64,000 bases of DNA from Marisediminicola sp040546025 (lineage in GTDB: Bacteria > Actinomycetota > Actinomycetes > Actinomycetales > Microbacteriaceae): the NCBI RefSeq assembly GCF_040546025.1, contig NZ_JBEPNA010000005.1:1-64000 (forward strand), written 5' to 3'. Position 1 is the stretch's first letter, and each line of letters starts with the position of its first letter. Under the pieces are notes generated by a model. That model was not told the origin of the DNA and did no database searches. It saw only the letters and a list, made by a program, of their open reading frames with translations. A program made the translations under genes and the position numbers. Of the stretch, positions 41,876 through 50,913 are shown in pieces.

Positions 41876-43357
41876 TCACCAGGCTGCTGGCTTGTAGTCC
41901 TTGAGGAACACGCCGTACTGGTCGTTTCCCAGCTCGCCCTGCACGATCGGGTCGTACACCCGTGCGGCGCCGTCGACGAGGTCGAGCGGGGCGTGAAACC
42001 CTTCCTCGGCGAGGCGCACTTTCGTCGGGTGCGGCCGCTCGTCGGTGATCCAACCGGTGTCGACGCTCGTCATCAGAATGCCGTCGGTCTCGAACATCTC
42101 CTTGGAACTCGTGCGGGTGAGCATGTTCAGGGCGGCCTTCGCCATGTTCGTATGAGGGTGGCCGGGGCCCTTGTACCCACGCCCGAACTGCCCCTCCATC
42201 GCCGAGACGTTCACCACATACTTGCGGCCCGCGTCCGCGGCGGCCATCGCGGGGCGAAGGCGGCTCACGAGCAGGAACGGCGCGGTGACGTTTGCCAGTT
42301 GCACCTCGAGCATCTCGAGCGGGTCGACCCCATCGACGAACTGGGTCCAGCTGTTGGTGTCGTGGTGGTCGGGCACGAGGCCGCCGGCGTCGATCGCGGT
42401 GCCGGCGGCGAGCCGCTCAAGCGACGATGATCCGGCCGCCATGGCCAGCGAGGTGAGGTCGGCGGCGCTCAGGCCGCCGGCGCCGGAGAGGATCGGATGC
42501 GCGCCGACCGACGCGGCCAGCGCCTGGGGGTGGGCGTCGTTGGTGTGACCGAAGGTCAGCAGTTCGGGCAGGTCGCCGTCGGGGAGCGGCGAGGCCTCTG
42601 CCTCGGCAAGGGGCGCGTACGAGCCGGGGGACCGGCGCACCGTCTGGGCCGCGTTGTTGATGAGGATGTCGAGCGGGCCGGCCGCGATCATCGAGTCGGT
42701 CAGTCCGATGACCTGGGCCGGGTCACGCAGGTCGATTCCGACGATCCGCAGCCGGTGCAGCCAGTCCGCGGAATCGGGCAGGCCCGAGAAGCGGCGCACG
42801 GCATCGCGCGGGAACCGCGTGGTGATGGTCGTGTGGGCGCCATCCCGCAGCAGGCGCAGGGCAATGTGCATGCCGATTTTGGCTCGCCCACCGGTCAGTA
42901 GCGCTGACCGCCCGGACAGGTCGGTGCGGGCATCCCGCTTCGCATGGCTGAGAGCCGCGCAGTCCGGGCACAGCTGGTGGTAGAAGGAGTCGACCTGCGT
43001 GTAACGCTGCTTGCAGATGTAGCACGGACGCGACTTGATGAGCACGCCCGGTGTCACCGCGCCAGTCGTGACGGCGAGCGGGATGCCGCGCGTCTCGTCG
43101 TCGATGCGGTCCGGCGCGCCCGTCGCCGTCGCGGCGACGACGGCGCGGTCGGCGTCGGCGATGACCGCCCGCTTCTCCAGCCGGCGGTTCTTCTTCACCG
43201 ACTTGAACATCCGTGCTGTCGCCCGCCGGATGGCGATGAAATCGGGGTGCTCCTCGTCGAGGCTGTCAAGCTGGGCGAGCACGCTCAGGGTGAGGGCGAG
43301 GTCACGGGGGTCGATTCCGCCCGGCGTCCAGGGCGTCGTTTCAGTCTCCGAAGTCAC
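41876..43357 (-). CDS. Zinc-ribbon/SDR fusion oxidoreductase
   Basis: A 493-residue protein. Residues ~1-120 are basic and unrecognised; CYICKQRYTQVDSFYHQLCPDC is a treble-clef or zinc-ribbon with two CxxC pairs. The following short-chain dehydrogenase has cofactor motif LTGGRAKIGMHIALRLL, NNAAQ, the active Ser region VVNVSAMEG and a variant catalytic motif that lacks the usual YxxxK spacing (GYKGPGHPHTNMAKAALN). GTG 43357 is chosen because TACAAT lies 5 nt upstream, indicating leaderless mRNA. Reaction unknown. Confidence 0.8.
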   Translation of the reverse strand: MTSETETTPWTPGGIDPRDLALTLSVLAQLDSLDEEHPDFIAIRRATARMFKSVKKNRRLEKRAVIADADRAVVAATATGAPDRIDDETRGIPLAVTTGAVTPGVLIKSRPCYICKQRYTQVDSFYHQLCPDCAALSHAKRDARTDLSGRSALLTGGRAKIGMHIALRLLRDGAHTTITTRFPRDAVRRFSGLPDSADWLHRLRIVGIDLRDPAQVIGLTDSMIAAGPLDILINNAAQTVRRSPGSYAPLAEAEASPLPDGDLPELLTFGHTNDAHPQALAASVGAHPILSGAGGLSAADLTSLAMAAGSSSLERLAAGTAIDAGGLVPDHHDTNSWTQFVDGVDPLEMLEVQLANVTAPFLLVSRLRPAMAAADAGRKYVVNVSAMEGQFGRGYKGPGHPHTNMAKAALNMLTRTSSKEMFETDGILMTSVDTGWITDERPHPTKVRLAEEGFHAPLDLVDGAARVYDPIVQGELGNDQYGVFLKDYKPAAW

Positions 43358-43362
43358 AGTGA

Positions 43363-43368
43363 ATTGTA
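43363..43368 (-). promoter_or_regulatory. -10 element (TACAAT) of the zinc-ribbon SDR gene
   Basis: On the minus strand TACAAT is followed by 5 nt and the GTG start with no ribosome site, which marks a leaderless transcript and fixes the start. Confidence 0.55.
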
Positions 43369-43456
43369 CCCGTCCGCCCGTGCCTTCCTGGCCGGGCGCC
43401 GGGCAGCAGCCAGGCAGTGGCGCGATGCGGGCACGGGACTGTGGCACGGTGGACAC

Positions 43457-43957
43457 ATGACCAGAACGAAGCTCCTGCTCGACTGCGATCCCGGCCTCGA
43501 GCTCGTCGCCGTCACGACCGTGGGCGGAAACGTCGACCTCGCGAGCACCACCAGCAGTGCGCGTGCCCTGCGGGAGCACCTCGGCTTCGTCGATGTGCCG
43601 ATCGCCGCGGGGGTCGCCGACCCCCTCATGCGGACTGCCGAGAACGCTGCCCACGTTCACGGCGAGGCCGGACTCGGCAACCTGCGCCTGCCCGCGCCGA
43701 CGATTCCCGCATCCGACCGGCACGCCGTGCACGACGTCTGCGCCGTCGCCGATATCGCGCGGCCCGAGCTGTTCCGGTCGCGGCCCGCGCGGGTCGAGGT
43801 CGAGACCCGCGGGCAGTTCACCTCCGGCATGACAGTCGTCGATTTCGCCGCCCGGGCACCCAACGCGATCGTGCCGGTCGAGCTCGACGTCGCCGGGTTC
43901 TGGGACTACGTGCACGACGCTTGGCAGCTCACCGCCGACGGGCACGCGAATGACTGA
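43457..43957 (+). pseudogene. Nucleoside hydrolase remnant with in-frame internal deletions
   Basis: The 166-residue frame keeps pieces of the inosine-uridine nucleoside hydrolase family: LLLDCDPG at the N-terminus, ELVAVTTVGGN, GLGNLRLPAP, HAVHDVCAVADIARPELF and the C-terminus. The metal-binding Asp cluster that follows CDPG in the family (HDDA) is missing, and about 120 residues between GLGNLRLP and HAVHD are gone; normal length is ~310. All joins are in frame without a stop. It cannot be an active hydrolase. Confidence 0.75.
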
Positions 43958-46463
43958 GCCGCTGCTCGCCCGGGCGCCGGGAACCTATGATCCGGATGCC
44001 GTCTACGCGGCATTCGAGGAGTGGGCGGGCGAGCGAGGGCTCGACCTCTACCCGGCCCAGTCGGAGGCCCTCATAGAGATCGTCTCCGGAGCGAACGTCA
44101 TCCTCAGCACCCCCACCGGCACCGGCAAGTCGCTCGTCGCCATCGGGGCCCACTTCGCCGCCCTCGCCGACGGCAAGCGCAGCTACTACACGGCGCCGAT
44201 CAAGGCGCTTGTCTCCGAGAAGTTCTTCGCCCTCGTTGACGTGTTCGGCGCGGAGAACGTGGGCATGGTGACGGGCGACTCGTCGGTCAACCCCGACGCC
44301 CGGATCATCTGCTGCACCGCAGAGATCCTCGCCAACCTGGCGCTGCGCCACGGCGCAGACAGCGATGTCGACCAGGTCGTCATGGACGAGTTCCACTTCT
44401 ACTCGGACCCGCAGCGCGGCTGGGCCTGGCAGGTTCCGCTGCTCACCCTGCCGCGCGTGCAGTTCGTGCTGATGTCGGCGACGCTCGGCGACGTCAGCTG
44501 GCTCTCGTCCGACCTCAGCGCGCGCACCGATCGCGACACGGCCGTCATCACCGGGGTCGAGCGGCCCGTTCCGTTGCACTACCACTACGAGACGACGCCG
44601 GTGCAGGAGACCGTCGAGGAGCTCATGTCGACGGGACAGGCGCCAATCTACATCGTGCACTTCTCGCAGGCGGCGGCGCTCGAGCGCGCCCAAGCGCTCA
44701 CCAGCATCAAGGTCGCCACACGCGAGCAGCGAGACCGAATCGCAGAGGAGATCGGCGGATTCCGGTTCACGACGAGCTTCGGCAAGACCCTCGGCCGGCT
44801 CGTGCGAGCGGGGATCGGCGTGCACCACGCCGGGATGCTGCCGAAGTACCGCCGGCTCGTCGAGCAACTCGCCCAGCAGGGTCTGCTGCGCGTGATCTGC
44901 GGCACCGACACTCTCGGCGTCGGGATCAACGTGCCCATCCGCACCGTGCTGCTCACCGCGCTGACGAAGTTCGACGGAACCCGGATGCGGCAGCTCAGCG
45001 CACGCGAGTTCCACCAGGTTGCCGGGCGCGCGGGCCGGGCGGGATTCGACACCGCCGGCACGGTGTCGGGCCAGGCGCCGGACCACGAGGTGGAGAACGC
45101 GCGGCTGGTCGCGCGGGCCGGCGACGACGCCAAGAAGCTCAAGCGCGTCGTGCGCAAGAAGGCCCCGGAGGGGTTCGTCTCGTGGGGTGAGCCGAGCTTC
45201 CAGCGTCTCATCGCGGCGGACCCGGAGACGCTCACCTCGAGCATGCAGGTCACCCACTCGATGCTGCTCAACATCATCGGCCGCGGCGGCGACTCGTTCC
45301 AGATCGCACGCGACCTCATCTTCGACAACCACGAACCGTACAAGCGCCAGCTCGCCCTGGCCCGCCAGGCCCTCGCGATCTACCGCACGCTCCGCACGGC
45401 CGAGATCGTCGAGCAGGTCGGCGGCGGCATCGGCGGGCAGGCCAGCATCCGCCTCACGGTCGACCTGCAGCCGAACTTCGCCCTCAACCAGCCGCTGTCG
45501 CCGTTCGCGCTTGCGGTCTTCGACCTCCTCGAGCAGGACTCGCCGACCTACGCGCTCGACATGATCTCCGTGCTCGAATCCACCCTCGACGACCCGCGCC
45601 CCGTCATTTCGCAGCAGCAGTTCATCGCCCGCGGCGAGGCCGTCGCCGCAATGAAGGCCGAGGGCATCGAGTACGACCAGCGGATGGAGCTGCTCGAGTC
45701 GATCACGCATCCGAAACCGCTCGAGGAGCTGCTCGGCGAGGCCTTCCACACCTACAGCCGGTCGCAGCCGTGGATCGGCGACTTCGAGCTCAGCCCGAAG
45801 TCGGTCGTCCGGGATCTCTACGAGCGGGCGATGACCTTCGTCGACTACATCAACTTCTACAAGCTCGCCCGGTCAGAGGGGCTCGTGCTGCGTTACCTGT
45901 CCGACGCCTACCGGGCCGCGCGCCAGACGATCCCGAACGAGGTGAAGACCGAGGAGCTCATCGACATCATCGAGTGGCTCGGCGAGCTCGTGCGGCAGGT
46001 CGACTCGAGCCTGCTCGATGAATGGGAGGCGATGACGAGCCTGGTGCCCGGGGCCGACCCCGACCTGCCCGTGCTCCCGCCGACGCCCAAGGGCGTCACC
46101 GGTAACGCGCGCGCCTTCCGGGTGCTGGTGCGCAACGAGATGTTCCGGCGGGTGCAGCTCGCCGCGCTCGAACGCTGGGACGATCTCGGCGAGCTCGATG
46201 CGGCATCCGGATTCGACGCGGACGCCTGGGCCGACGCGCTCGACCCCTATTTCGACCTGCACGATCAGATCGGCACGCACAGCGACGCTCGCGGGTCGGC
46301 GATGCTCGTGGTCGAGGAGGGGCCGTCCGAGTGGACGGTGCGGCAGATCCTCGCCGATCCCGAGGGCGACCACGACTGGTCGATCACGGCGATCGTGGAT
46401 CTGGAAGAATCCAACGCGGCAGGCGTTGCAGTAGTCAGGGTCACGTCGGTCGGGATGTCGTGA
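43950..46463 (+). CDS. DEAD/DEAH-box helicase with DUF3516 C-terminus
   Basis: An 837-residue SF2 helicase. Walker A is STPTGTGKS near residue 53, motif II DEFHFYSD, motif III SATL, motif VI QVAGRAGRAG. The C-terminal ~400 residues match the DUF3516 arrangement of actinobacterial helicases (PEGFVSWGEPSFQRLIAADPETLTSSMQVTHSMLLNI). It probably unwinds RNA or DNA. The ATG overlaps the end of the nucleoside hydrolase remnant by 8 nt. Confidence 0.93.
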   Translation: MTEPLLARAPGTYDPDAVYAAFEEWAGERGLDLYPAQSEALIEIVSGANVILSTPTGTGKSLVAIGAHFAALADGKRSYYTAPIKALVSEKFFALVDVFGAENVGMVTGDSSVNPDARIICCTAEILANLALRHGADSDVDQVVMDEFHFYSDPQRGWAWQVPLLTLPRVQFVLMSATLGDVSWLSSDLSARTDRDTAVITGVERPVPLHYHYETTPVQETVEELMSTGQAPIYIVHFSQAAALERAQALTSIKVATREQRDRIAEEIGGFRFTTSFGKTLGRLVRAGIGVHHAGMLPKYRRLVEQLAQQGLLRVICGTDTLGVGINVPIRTVLLTALTKFDGTRMRQLSAREFHQVAGRAGRAGFDTAGTVSGQAPDHEVENARLVARAGDDAKKLKRVVRKKAPEGFVSWGEPSFQRLIAADPETLTSSMQVTHSMLLNIIGRGGDSFQIARDLIFDNHEPYKRQLALARQALAIYRTLRTAEIVEQVGGGIGGQASIRLTVDLQPNFALNQPLSPFALAVFDLLEQDSPTYALDMISVLESTLDDPRPVISQQQFIARGEAVAAMKAEGIEYDQRMELLESITHPKPLEELLGEAFHTYSRSQPWIGDFELSPKSVVRDLYERAMTFVDYINFYKLARSEGLVLRYLSDAYRAARQTIPNEVKTEELIDIIEWLGELVRQVDSSLLDEWEAMTSLVPGADPDLPVLPPTPKGVTGNARAFRVLVRNEMFRRVQLAALERWDDLGELDAASGFDADAWADALDPYFDLHDQIGTHSDARGSAMLVVEEGPSEWTVRQILADPEGDHDWSITAIVDLEESNAAGVAVVRVTSVGMS

Positions 46464-46486
46464 CCGGACGGGACGAAGGAGCCAGG

Positions 46487-47104
46487 ATGGAACGCCGAGA
46501 TTCAACGGGGCCGCGCGAGGTGGACGCGGTCGGAGTGGCGACGGGCCGTATCCACGTGCTCGACGACGGCCAGAGCGTGCTCGGGCCGGAGGAGTTCAAG
46601 GCTGCCTTCCGTACGCATCCGGCCGGCGTCGCCCTTATCACCGCGGATGCCGGAGACGGCCCGGTCGCCCTGACCGCGACGTCGGTGTTCTCGGTGAGTG
46701 CCGAACCGCCGCTCCTGGTGTTCTCCCTCTCTGCCCTATCGTCGAGCACCCCGACTCTCATGCGGGCCGACACGGTCGTCGTGCACCTGCTCACCGCAGC
46801 GCAGCTCGACCTCGCGCTCCTCGGCGCCACGAGCGGCGTCGACCGGTTCGCCGACACCTCGATCTGGTCCCGCCTGCCGACGGGCGAACCGTACTTCACC
46901 GCTGCGCCCGTCTGGATCAGGGGGCGCGTCGTCGACCGCATGGAGGCCGGTGGCTCGACCGTGCTCGCCGTCGAGGCGCTCGAGGCGCGCACGCCGGAGC
47001 GCGGAAGCCCGGAGGCGGATGCCGAGAGGCTGCGCCCTCTCGTCTACCACAACCGCACGTGGCACGTCCTCAGCGAGGACTCGAAGCTCGACCCCGGCGC
47101 CTGA
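46487..47104 (+). CDS. Flavin reductase family protein
   Basis: A 205-residue FMN-binding split-barrel protein. The core FKAAFRTHPAGVALITADAGDGPVALTATSVFSVSAEPPLLVFSL is the classic flavin reductase (HpaC-like) N-terminus. The ATG 46487 has GAAGGAG upstream. It follows the helicase by 23 nt. It could supply reduced flavin to a monooxygenase, but none is adjacent. Confidence 0.9.
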   Translation: MERRDSTGPREVDAVGVATGRIHVLDDGQSVLGPEEFKAAFRTHPAGVALITADAGDGPVALTATSVFSVSAEPPLLVFSLSALSSSTPTLMRADTVVVHLLTAAQLDLALLGATSGVDRFADTSIWSRLPTGEPYFTAAPVWIRGRVVDRMEAGGSTVLAVEALEARTPERGSPEADAERLRPLVYHNRTWHVLSEDSKLDPGA

Positions 47105-47107
47105 CTC

Positions 47108-47839
47108 TCAGCCGCCGTAGCGCTCGGTCTTGATGTGGTCCGCGAGGTGGCCCGCCTCGACAAGCCACTGCGTGACCGACTCGACGAACGGTGACGCCCC
47201 GCACACGTAGACCTCGGCGCCGATCGACGGCGGGAACGCGGCCGCGACCGTCCGATCGCGGTCGAGGCGCGCCGGTGGCGCTGACCAGACCTCTGGGGTC
47301 TCACGGCTGTAGGCCCAGGCGACCTCGAGGGCGTCGTCGTCCCGCTCGAGCAGCAGCAGTTCCTCGCGGTACAGCGCGAGGGCGGGGGAGCGCACCGAGT
47401 AGAGCAGCCGGAACGGCGTGACGCTCGCGGTCTCGGCGTGGGTGCGGATCATCGACATGAGCGGCACGATGCCGGAGCCGCCGCCGATGAGCTGCAGCGC
47501 GCGCGGCGGGGGAACGGGATCCGTCTCCGGCCGCCAGACGAACCAGCCGCCGGACGGACCGCGGATCTCGATGCGGTCGCCGGCACTCAGCTCGTCGACC
47601 AGGTACGGGGACACTTCCCCGTCATCGAGGCGGTCGACGGTGATCTCGAGTCGCCCCGACGGAGCGGAGGAGGAGATCGAATAGGACCGCACGGCCGTGT
47701 AGCCGTCGTCGGCCGTCAGCCGCACGTCGACGTGCTGGCCCGCGACGTGCCCCGGCCATCCCTCGATGTCGAGCCCGATGGTTCTGGACTCACTCGTCTC
47801 CCGCCGCACCGACACGACGCGCGCGGGCGCCCAGCTCAC
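47108..47839 (-). CDS. Ferredoxin-reductase-like FAD/NAD(P)H oxidoreductase
   Basis: A 243-residue protein with the FAD-binding RSYSISSSA motif, the phosphate-binding GGGSGIVPLMSM and the C-terminal VYVCGASPFVESVTQWL. It lacks a 2Fe-2S domain. It starts at a GTG overlapping the upstream molybdopterin gene stop (GTGA), so the pair is co-translated; the reductase probably passes electrons to or from that enzyme. Confidence 0.9.
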   Translation of the reverse strand: MSWAPARVVSVRRETSESRTIGLDIEGWPGHVAGQHVDVRLTADDGYTAVRSYSISSSAPSGRLEITVDRLDDGEVSPYLVDELSAGDRIEIRGPSGGWFVWRPETDPVPPPRALQLIGGGSGIVPLMSMIRTHAETASVTPFRLLYSVRSPALALYREELLLLERDDDALEVAWAYSRETPEVWSAPPARLDRDRTVAAAFPPSIGAEVYVCGASPFVESVTQWLVEAGHLADHIKTERYGG

Positions 47840-48429
47840 CAATAGCGCTGCTCGAGGAACGGGTCGCCGCGCATGTGGTATCCGTTCTGCTCCCAGAATC
47901 CCGGCTCGTCCGCGGTGAGGAGGTTGAGGCCGTGCACCCACTTGGCGCTCTTCCAGAAGTAGAGGTGCGGCACCAGCAAGCGCGCCGGACCGCCGTGCTG
48001 CGGCTCGAGGGGGGCGCCGTCGAACTCGAACGCCACCCAGGCCTTGCCACCTCGCAGGTCGGCGAGCGGAACGTTCGTGGTGTAGCCGCCGTAGGAGTAC
48101 GCCATCGAGAACTCCGCCGTCGTCTCGACGTCGGCGAACAGGGTGTCGAGGGAGACGCCGCGCCAGCCGGTGCCGAATTTCGACCAGCTCGTGACGCAGT
48201 GGATGTCGGTCGTCACATCCTCGATCGGGAGCGCCATGAACTCCTGCCACGACCAGCGGTGCCGCGCACCCGTCTCGGTCGAGATCGAGAACTCCCACTC
48301 GTCGAGCGACACGCGCGGCGTCGCACCGGCGGAGAGCACCGGGAAGCTCTCGGTGAGGTACTGGCCGGGAGGAAGGCCCGGCACATCCGATCGCCGCTTG
48401 CCTCCGAACCCGGGCGAGAAGATGCCCAC
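47836..48429 (-). CDS. Molybdopterin-dependent oxidoreductase (sulfite oxidase/YedY fold)
   Basis: A 197-residue protein with the Mo-ligating Cys in DIHCVTSWSKFGTGWRGVSLDTLF and the conserved GGYTTNVPLADL and HGGPARLLVPHLYFWKSAKWV segments of the family. There is no signal peptide, so it is cytoplasmic, unlike MsrP. GTG 48429 is chosen for GGAGG 4 nt upstream. The substrate is unknown. Confidence 0.9.
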   Translation of the reverse strand: MGIFSPGFGGKRRSDVPGLPPGQYLTESFPVLSAGATPRVSLDEWEFSISTETGARHRWSWQEFMALPIEDVTTDIHCVTSWSKFGTGWRGVSLDTLFADVETTAEFSMAYSYGGYTTNVPLADLRGGKAWVAFEFDGAPLEPQHGGPARLLVPHLYFWKSAKWVHGLNLLTADEPGFWEQNGYHMRGDPFLEQRYW

Positions 48430-48540
48430 GTGCCCTCCTTGCTCGACTCGCCCCGGTGGCGAAGTGTGCTGCACCAGCCTATAGAAACACGGGCGGATGG
48501 AGAGACGCGCTCAAGCTGGTGGGAGGGTTGGCGACGCGTC

Positions 48541-48546
48541 TAGGCT
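48541..48546 (+). promoter_or_regulatory. -10 element (TAGGCT) of the MFS transcript
   Basis: TAGGCT is followed by 6 nt and the ATG of a 10-codon upstream ORF, so the mRNA likely starts with that ATG. Confidence 0.5.
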
Positions 48547-48552
48547 GGCCTG

Positions 48553-48585
48553 ATGACTGGTACAGCACCCGCGGCGCCGCTGTGA
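48553..48585 (+). CDS. Ten-codon upstream ORF of the MFS gene
   Basis: The frame MTGTAPAAPL begins at the expected 5' end of a leaderless mRNA and its TGA overlaps the GTG start of the transporter (GTGA). The transporter has no ribosome site of its own, so its translation probably depends on reinitiation after this peptide. A regulatory role is inferred. Confidence 0.5.
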   Translation: MTGTAPAAPL

Positions 48586-50033
48586 CCCGCTCCGAACGAC
48601 TCGTGTTGGCGATCGCCGTGCTTGCCTCCTTTGTCGCATTCCTCGACGGTTCGGTCATCAACGTCGCCCTCCCGGCGATCACCGCCGAGCTCGGGGGCGG
48701 CCTGTCGCTGCAGCAGTGGGTCGTCGATGCCTACCTCATCACGCTCGGGTCGCTCATGCTGCTCGCGGGGTCGATGTCCGACGTATTCGGGCGCATCCTG
48801 GTGCTCCGAGTCGGGCTCATCGGCTTCGGGATCACCTCCCTCCTGTGCGCTCTTGCGCCGAGCGGCGAGTTCCTCATCGTCGCGCGGGCTCTCCAAGGGG
48901 TCTCCGGGGCGCTTCTCGTGCCGAGCTCCCTCGCGCTCATCCTCTCCACCTTCCGGGGGCCGGCGCAGGGCACGGCCATCGGGCTCTGGACGGCCTGGAC
49001 GAGCGCCGCCTTCCTGGTCGGGCCGGTGCTCGGCGGACTCTTCGTCGACCTCGCATCCTGGCGGCTCGTGTTCGCCATCAACGTGCTGCCGATTCTCGTG
49101 ACTCTCTGGCTGCTCGCTCTGCTGGGCGAGCGGGACGAGCGGATGCGGGAGGTGCCGATCGACTACCTCGGCGCGATTCTGGGCGTCGTCGGGCTTGGCC
49201 TGCCCGTGTTCGCGCTGATTGAGCAGGCCACCTACGGTCTCGCCAGCCCGATCATCTGGGTGCCGCTCGCCATCGGCGTTCTCGCGTTCGGCGGATTCAT
49301 CGTTCGGCAGCGCGTCGCGCCGGCTCCGATGATGCCGCTGGGTCTGTTCCGGGTTCGCAACTTCGCGGTGGGCAACGTCGCGACCGTTCTCATCTACGGA
49401 GCCCTGTCGCTGGGAACCTTCGTGCTCGCGGTCTTCCTCCAGGAGTCGGCCGGCTACTCGGCGACCCTCGCCGGCGCCGCACTGCTCCCGGTGACGGTGG
49501 TGAACATCGCTCTGTCGCCGCTCTTCGGCTCACTCGCCGGCCGATTCGGACCGAGGCTCTTCATGACTGTCGGCCCGATTCTGGGCGGCGTCGGATTCCT
49601 GCTCCTGCTGCGAATCGACGCATCCGCCGACTATCTCACGGCGGTGCTGCCCGGTATCGCCGTGTTCGGCCTCGGGCTCACGATCACGGTGGCGCCCCTC
49701 ACAGCCGCGGTGCTCGGGTCGATCAGCTCGCGGCAGGCCGGAATCGGCTCGGCCGTGAACAATGCCCTCGCCCGGATTGCGGGACTTATCGCGATCGCGA
49801 TGCTCGGCGTGATCGTCGGCAGCGACCTCGACCTCGGGGGCTTCCAGCGCGGGCTGGTCGTCACGGCGGTGCTGCTGATGGCCGGCGGGGTGGTGTCGGC
49901 GATTGGCATCCGCAACATTCCCCCGGCCGACGGTGCTGCTGCCGGGTCAGGCGAGCAGGCTCGCGCCGGCGGTGGCCAAGAGAACGACATTCATGAGCGC
50001 CGCGGCGATGATCAGCTGGAAGAGAAGACGTGA
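48582..50033 (+). CDS. MFS transporter, DHA2-type drug exporter
   Basis: A 483-residue transporter with about 14 helices. The N-terminal ASFVAFLDGSVINVALPAI, LQQWVVDAYLITLGSLML and RALQGVSGALLVPSSLALI are the DHA2 (EmrB/QacA) motifs. The last ~35 residues are hydrophilic and lie antisense to the end of the UbiA gene; they may be an extension after loss of a stop codon near NIPPADG. Translation is coupled to the 10-codon upstream ORF. Confidence 0.88.
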   Translation: MTRSERLVLAIAVLASFVAFLDGSVINVALPAITAELGGGLSLQQWVVDAYLITLGSLMLLAGSMSDVFGRILVLRVGLIGFGITSLLCALAPSGEFLIVARALQGVSGALLVPSSLALILSTFRGPAQGTAIGLWTAWTSAAFLVGPVLGGLFVDLASWRLVFAINVLPILVTLWLLALLGERDERMREVPIDYLGAILGVVGLGLPVFALIEQATYGLASPIIWVPLAIGVLAFGGFIVRQRVAPAPMMPLGLFRVRNFAVGNVATVLIYGALSLGTFVLAVFLQESAGYSATLAGAALLPVTVVNIALSPLFGSLAGRFGPRLFMTVGPILGGVGFLLLLRIDASADYLTAVLPGIAVFGLGLTITVAPLTAAVLGSISSRQAGIGSAVNNALARIAGLIAIAMLGVIVGSDLDLGGFQRGLVVTAVLLMAGGVVSAIGIRNIPPADGAAAGSGEQARAGGGQENDIHERRGDDQLEEKT

Positions 50034-50777
50034 CGGCTCCCTCGTGAGCACGAGCGCGATGCCGATCGCGGCGATCAGCACGGTCGCGGTGAACCCGATC
50101 CACTGAGCCACTCCGACCTCGCCCGGGCCCACGAGAGCGAGCACGGATGCGGCGAGCAGCGCCGCAAAGGTGCCGATGCCGGTGCGCCGCGGTCCGAGGC
50201 GATGGGGGAGCCCGCGTACTCCGGTCGCCCGATCGTCATCGAGGTCGGGCAGCACGTTGGCGAAGTGCGCGGCGACTCCGAGCAGCGCGCCGAGCCCCAA
50301 CGCCCACGCGGCTGCCCAGGACGGCTCCGGCAGCGAGAGGGTGACGACGGCGGGGAGCAGCCCGAAGCTCACGATGTAGGGGAGCACCGAGAACGCTGTG
50401 CGCTTGAGCCAGGCGTTGTAGCTCCACGCCGAGGCGATGAACGCGGTATGGGCGACGGTCGCGCGCCAGCCGAGTGGCGCCGTGGCGGCGACCGCGACGA
50501 CGGCGGTCGCTATCGCCATGCCCCGCACGGTGCCGGCACTGACCCAGCCCAGTGCGACCGGCTTGTCGGTGCGGCCCACCGCGATGTCGCGCTCGGCGTC
50601 GATCCAGTCGTTGGACAGCCCAACGGAGGCCTGATTCGCGGCGAAGGCGACTCCGAGGAGCGCCAGCCGCCATCCGTCGAGGCCGACTCCCGCGGCGAGC
50701 ACGATCGCAATGAGCGTGACGGCGACGGCCGGGCCGGGGTGGGTCGAGCGAAGGAGCGCGACCGCGGTGGTGGGCAT
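49947..50777 (-). CDS. UbiA-family prenyltransferase
   Basis: A 276-residue membrane enzyme with the two Asp-rich motifs that hold Mg-diphosphate: NDWIDAERD in the second loop and DLDDDRATG in the sixth. About eight helices. It attaches a prenyl chain to an aromatic acceptor; MenA-like or another acceptor cannot be told apart here. It is probably leaderless. It overlaps the convergent MFS gene by 87 nt. Confidence 0.9.
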   Translation of the reverse strand: MPTTAVALLRSTHPGPAVAVTLIAIVLAAGVGLDGWRLALLGVAFAANQASVGLSNDWIDAERDIAVGRTDKPVALGWVSAGTVRGMAIATAVVAVAATAPLGWRATVAHTAFIASAWSYNAWLKRTAFSVLPYIVSFGLLPAVVTLSLPEPSWAAAWALGLGALLGVAAHFANVLPDLDDDRATGVRGLPHRLGPRRTGIGTFAALLAASVLALVGPGEVGVAQWIGFTATVLIAAIGIALVLTREPSRLLFQLIIAAALMNVVLLATAGASLLA

Positions 50778-50783
50778 TGGCCC

Positions 50784-50789
50784 ATGCTA
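50784..50789 (-). promoter_or_regulatory. -10 element (TAGCAT) of the UbiA gene
   Basis: Minus-strand TAGCAT, 6 nt, then the ATG at 50777; no Shine-Dalgarno between. Leaderless geometry. Confidence 0.5.
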
Positions 50790-50913
50790 GGTCGTGCGGT
50801 GGGCCGCGCCCGTCAGGATCCTGGTGCGCCTCAAGGTCGTGACGCCGGGGACGCTCGTGAGTCCATCCGCGAGTTGCCCGCTTGTGTCGCGTCCGGAGTC
50901 GCCTCCGGAGCCG

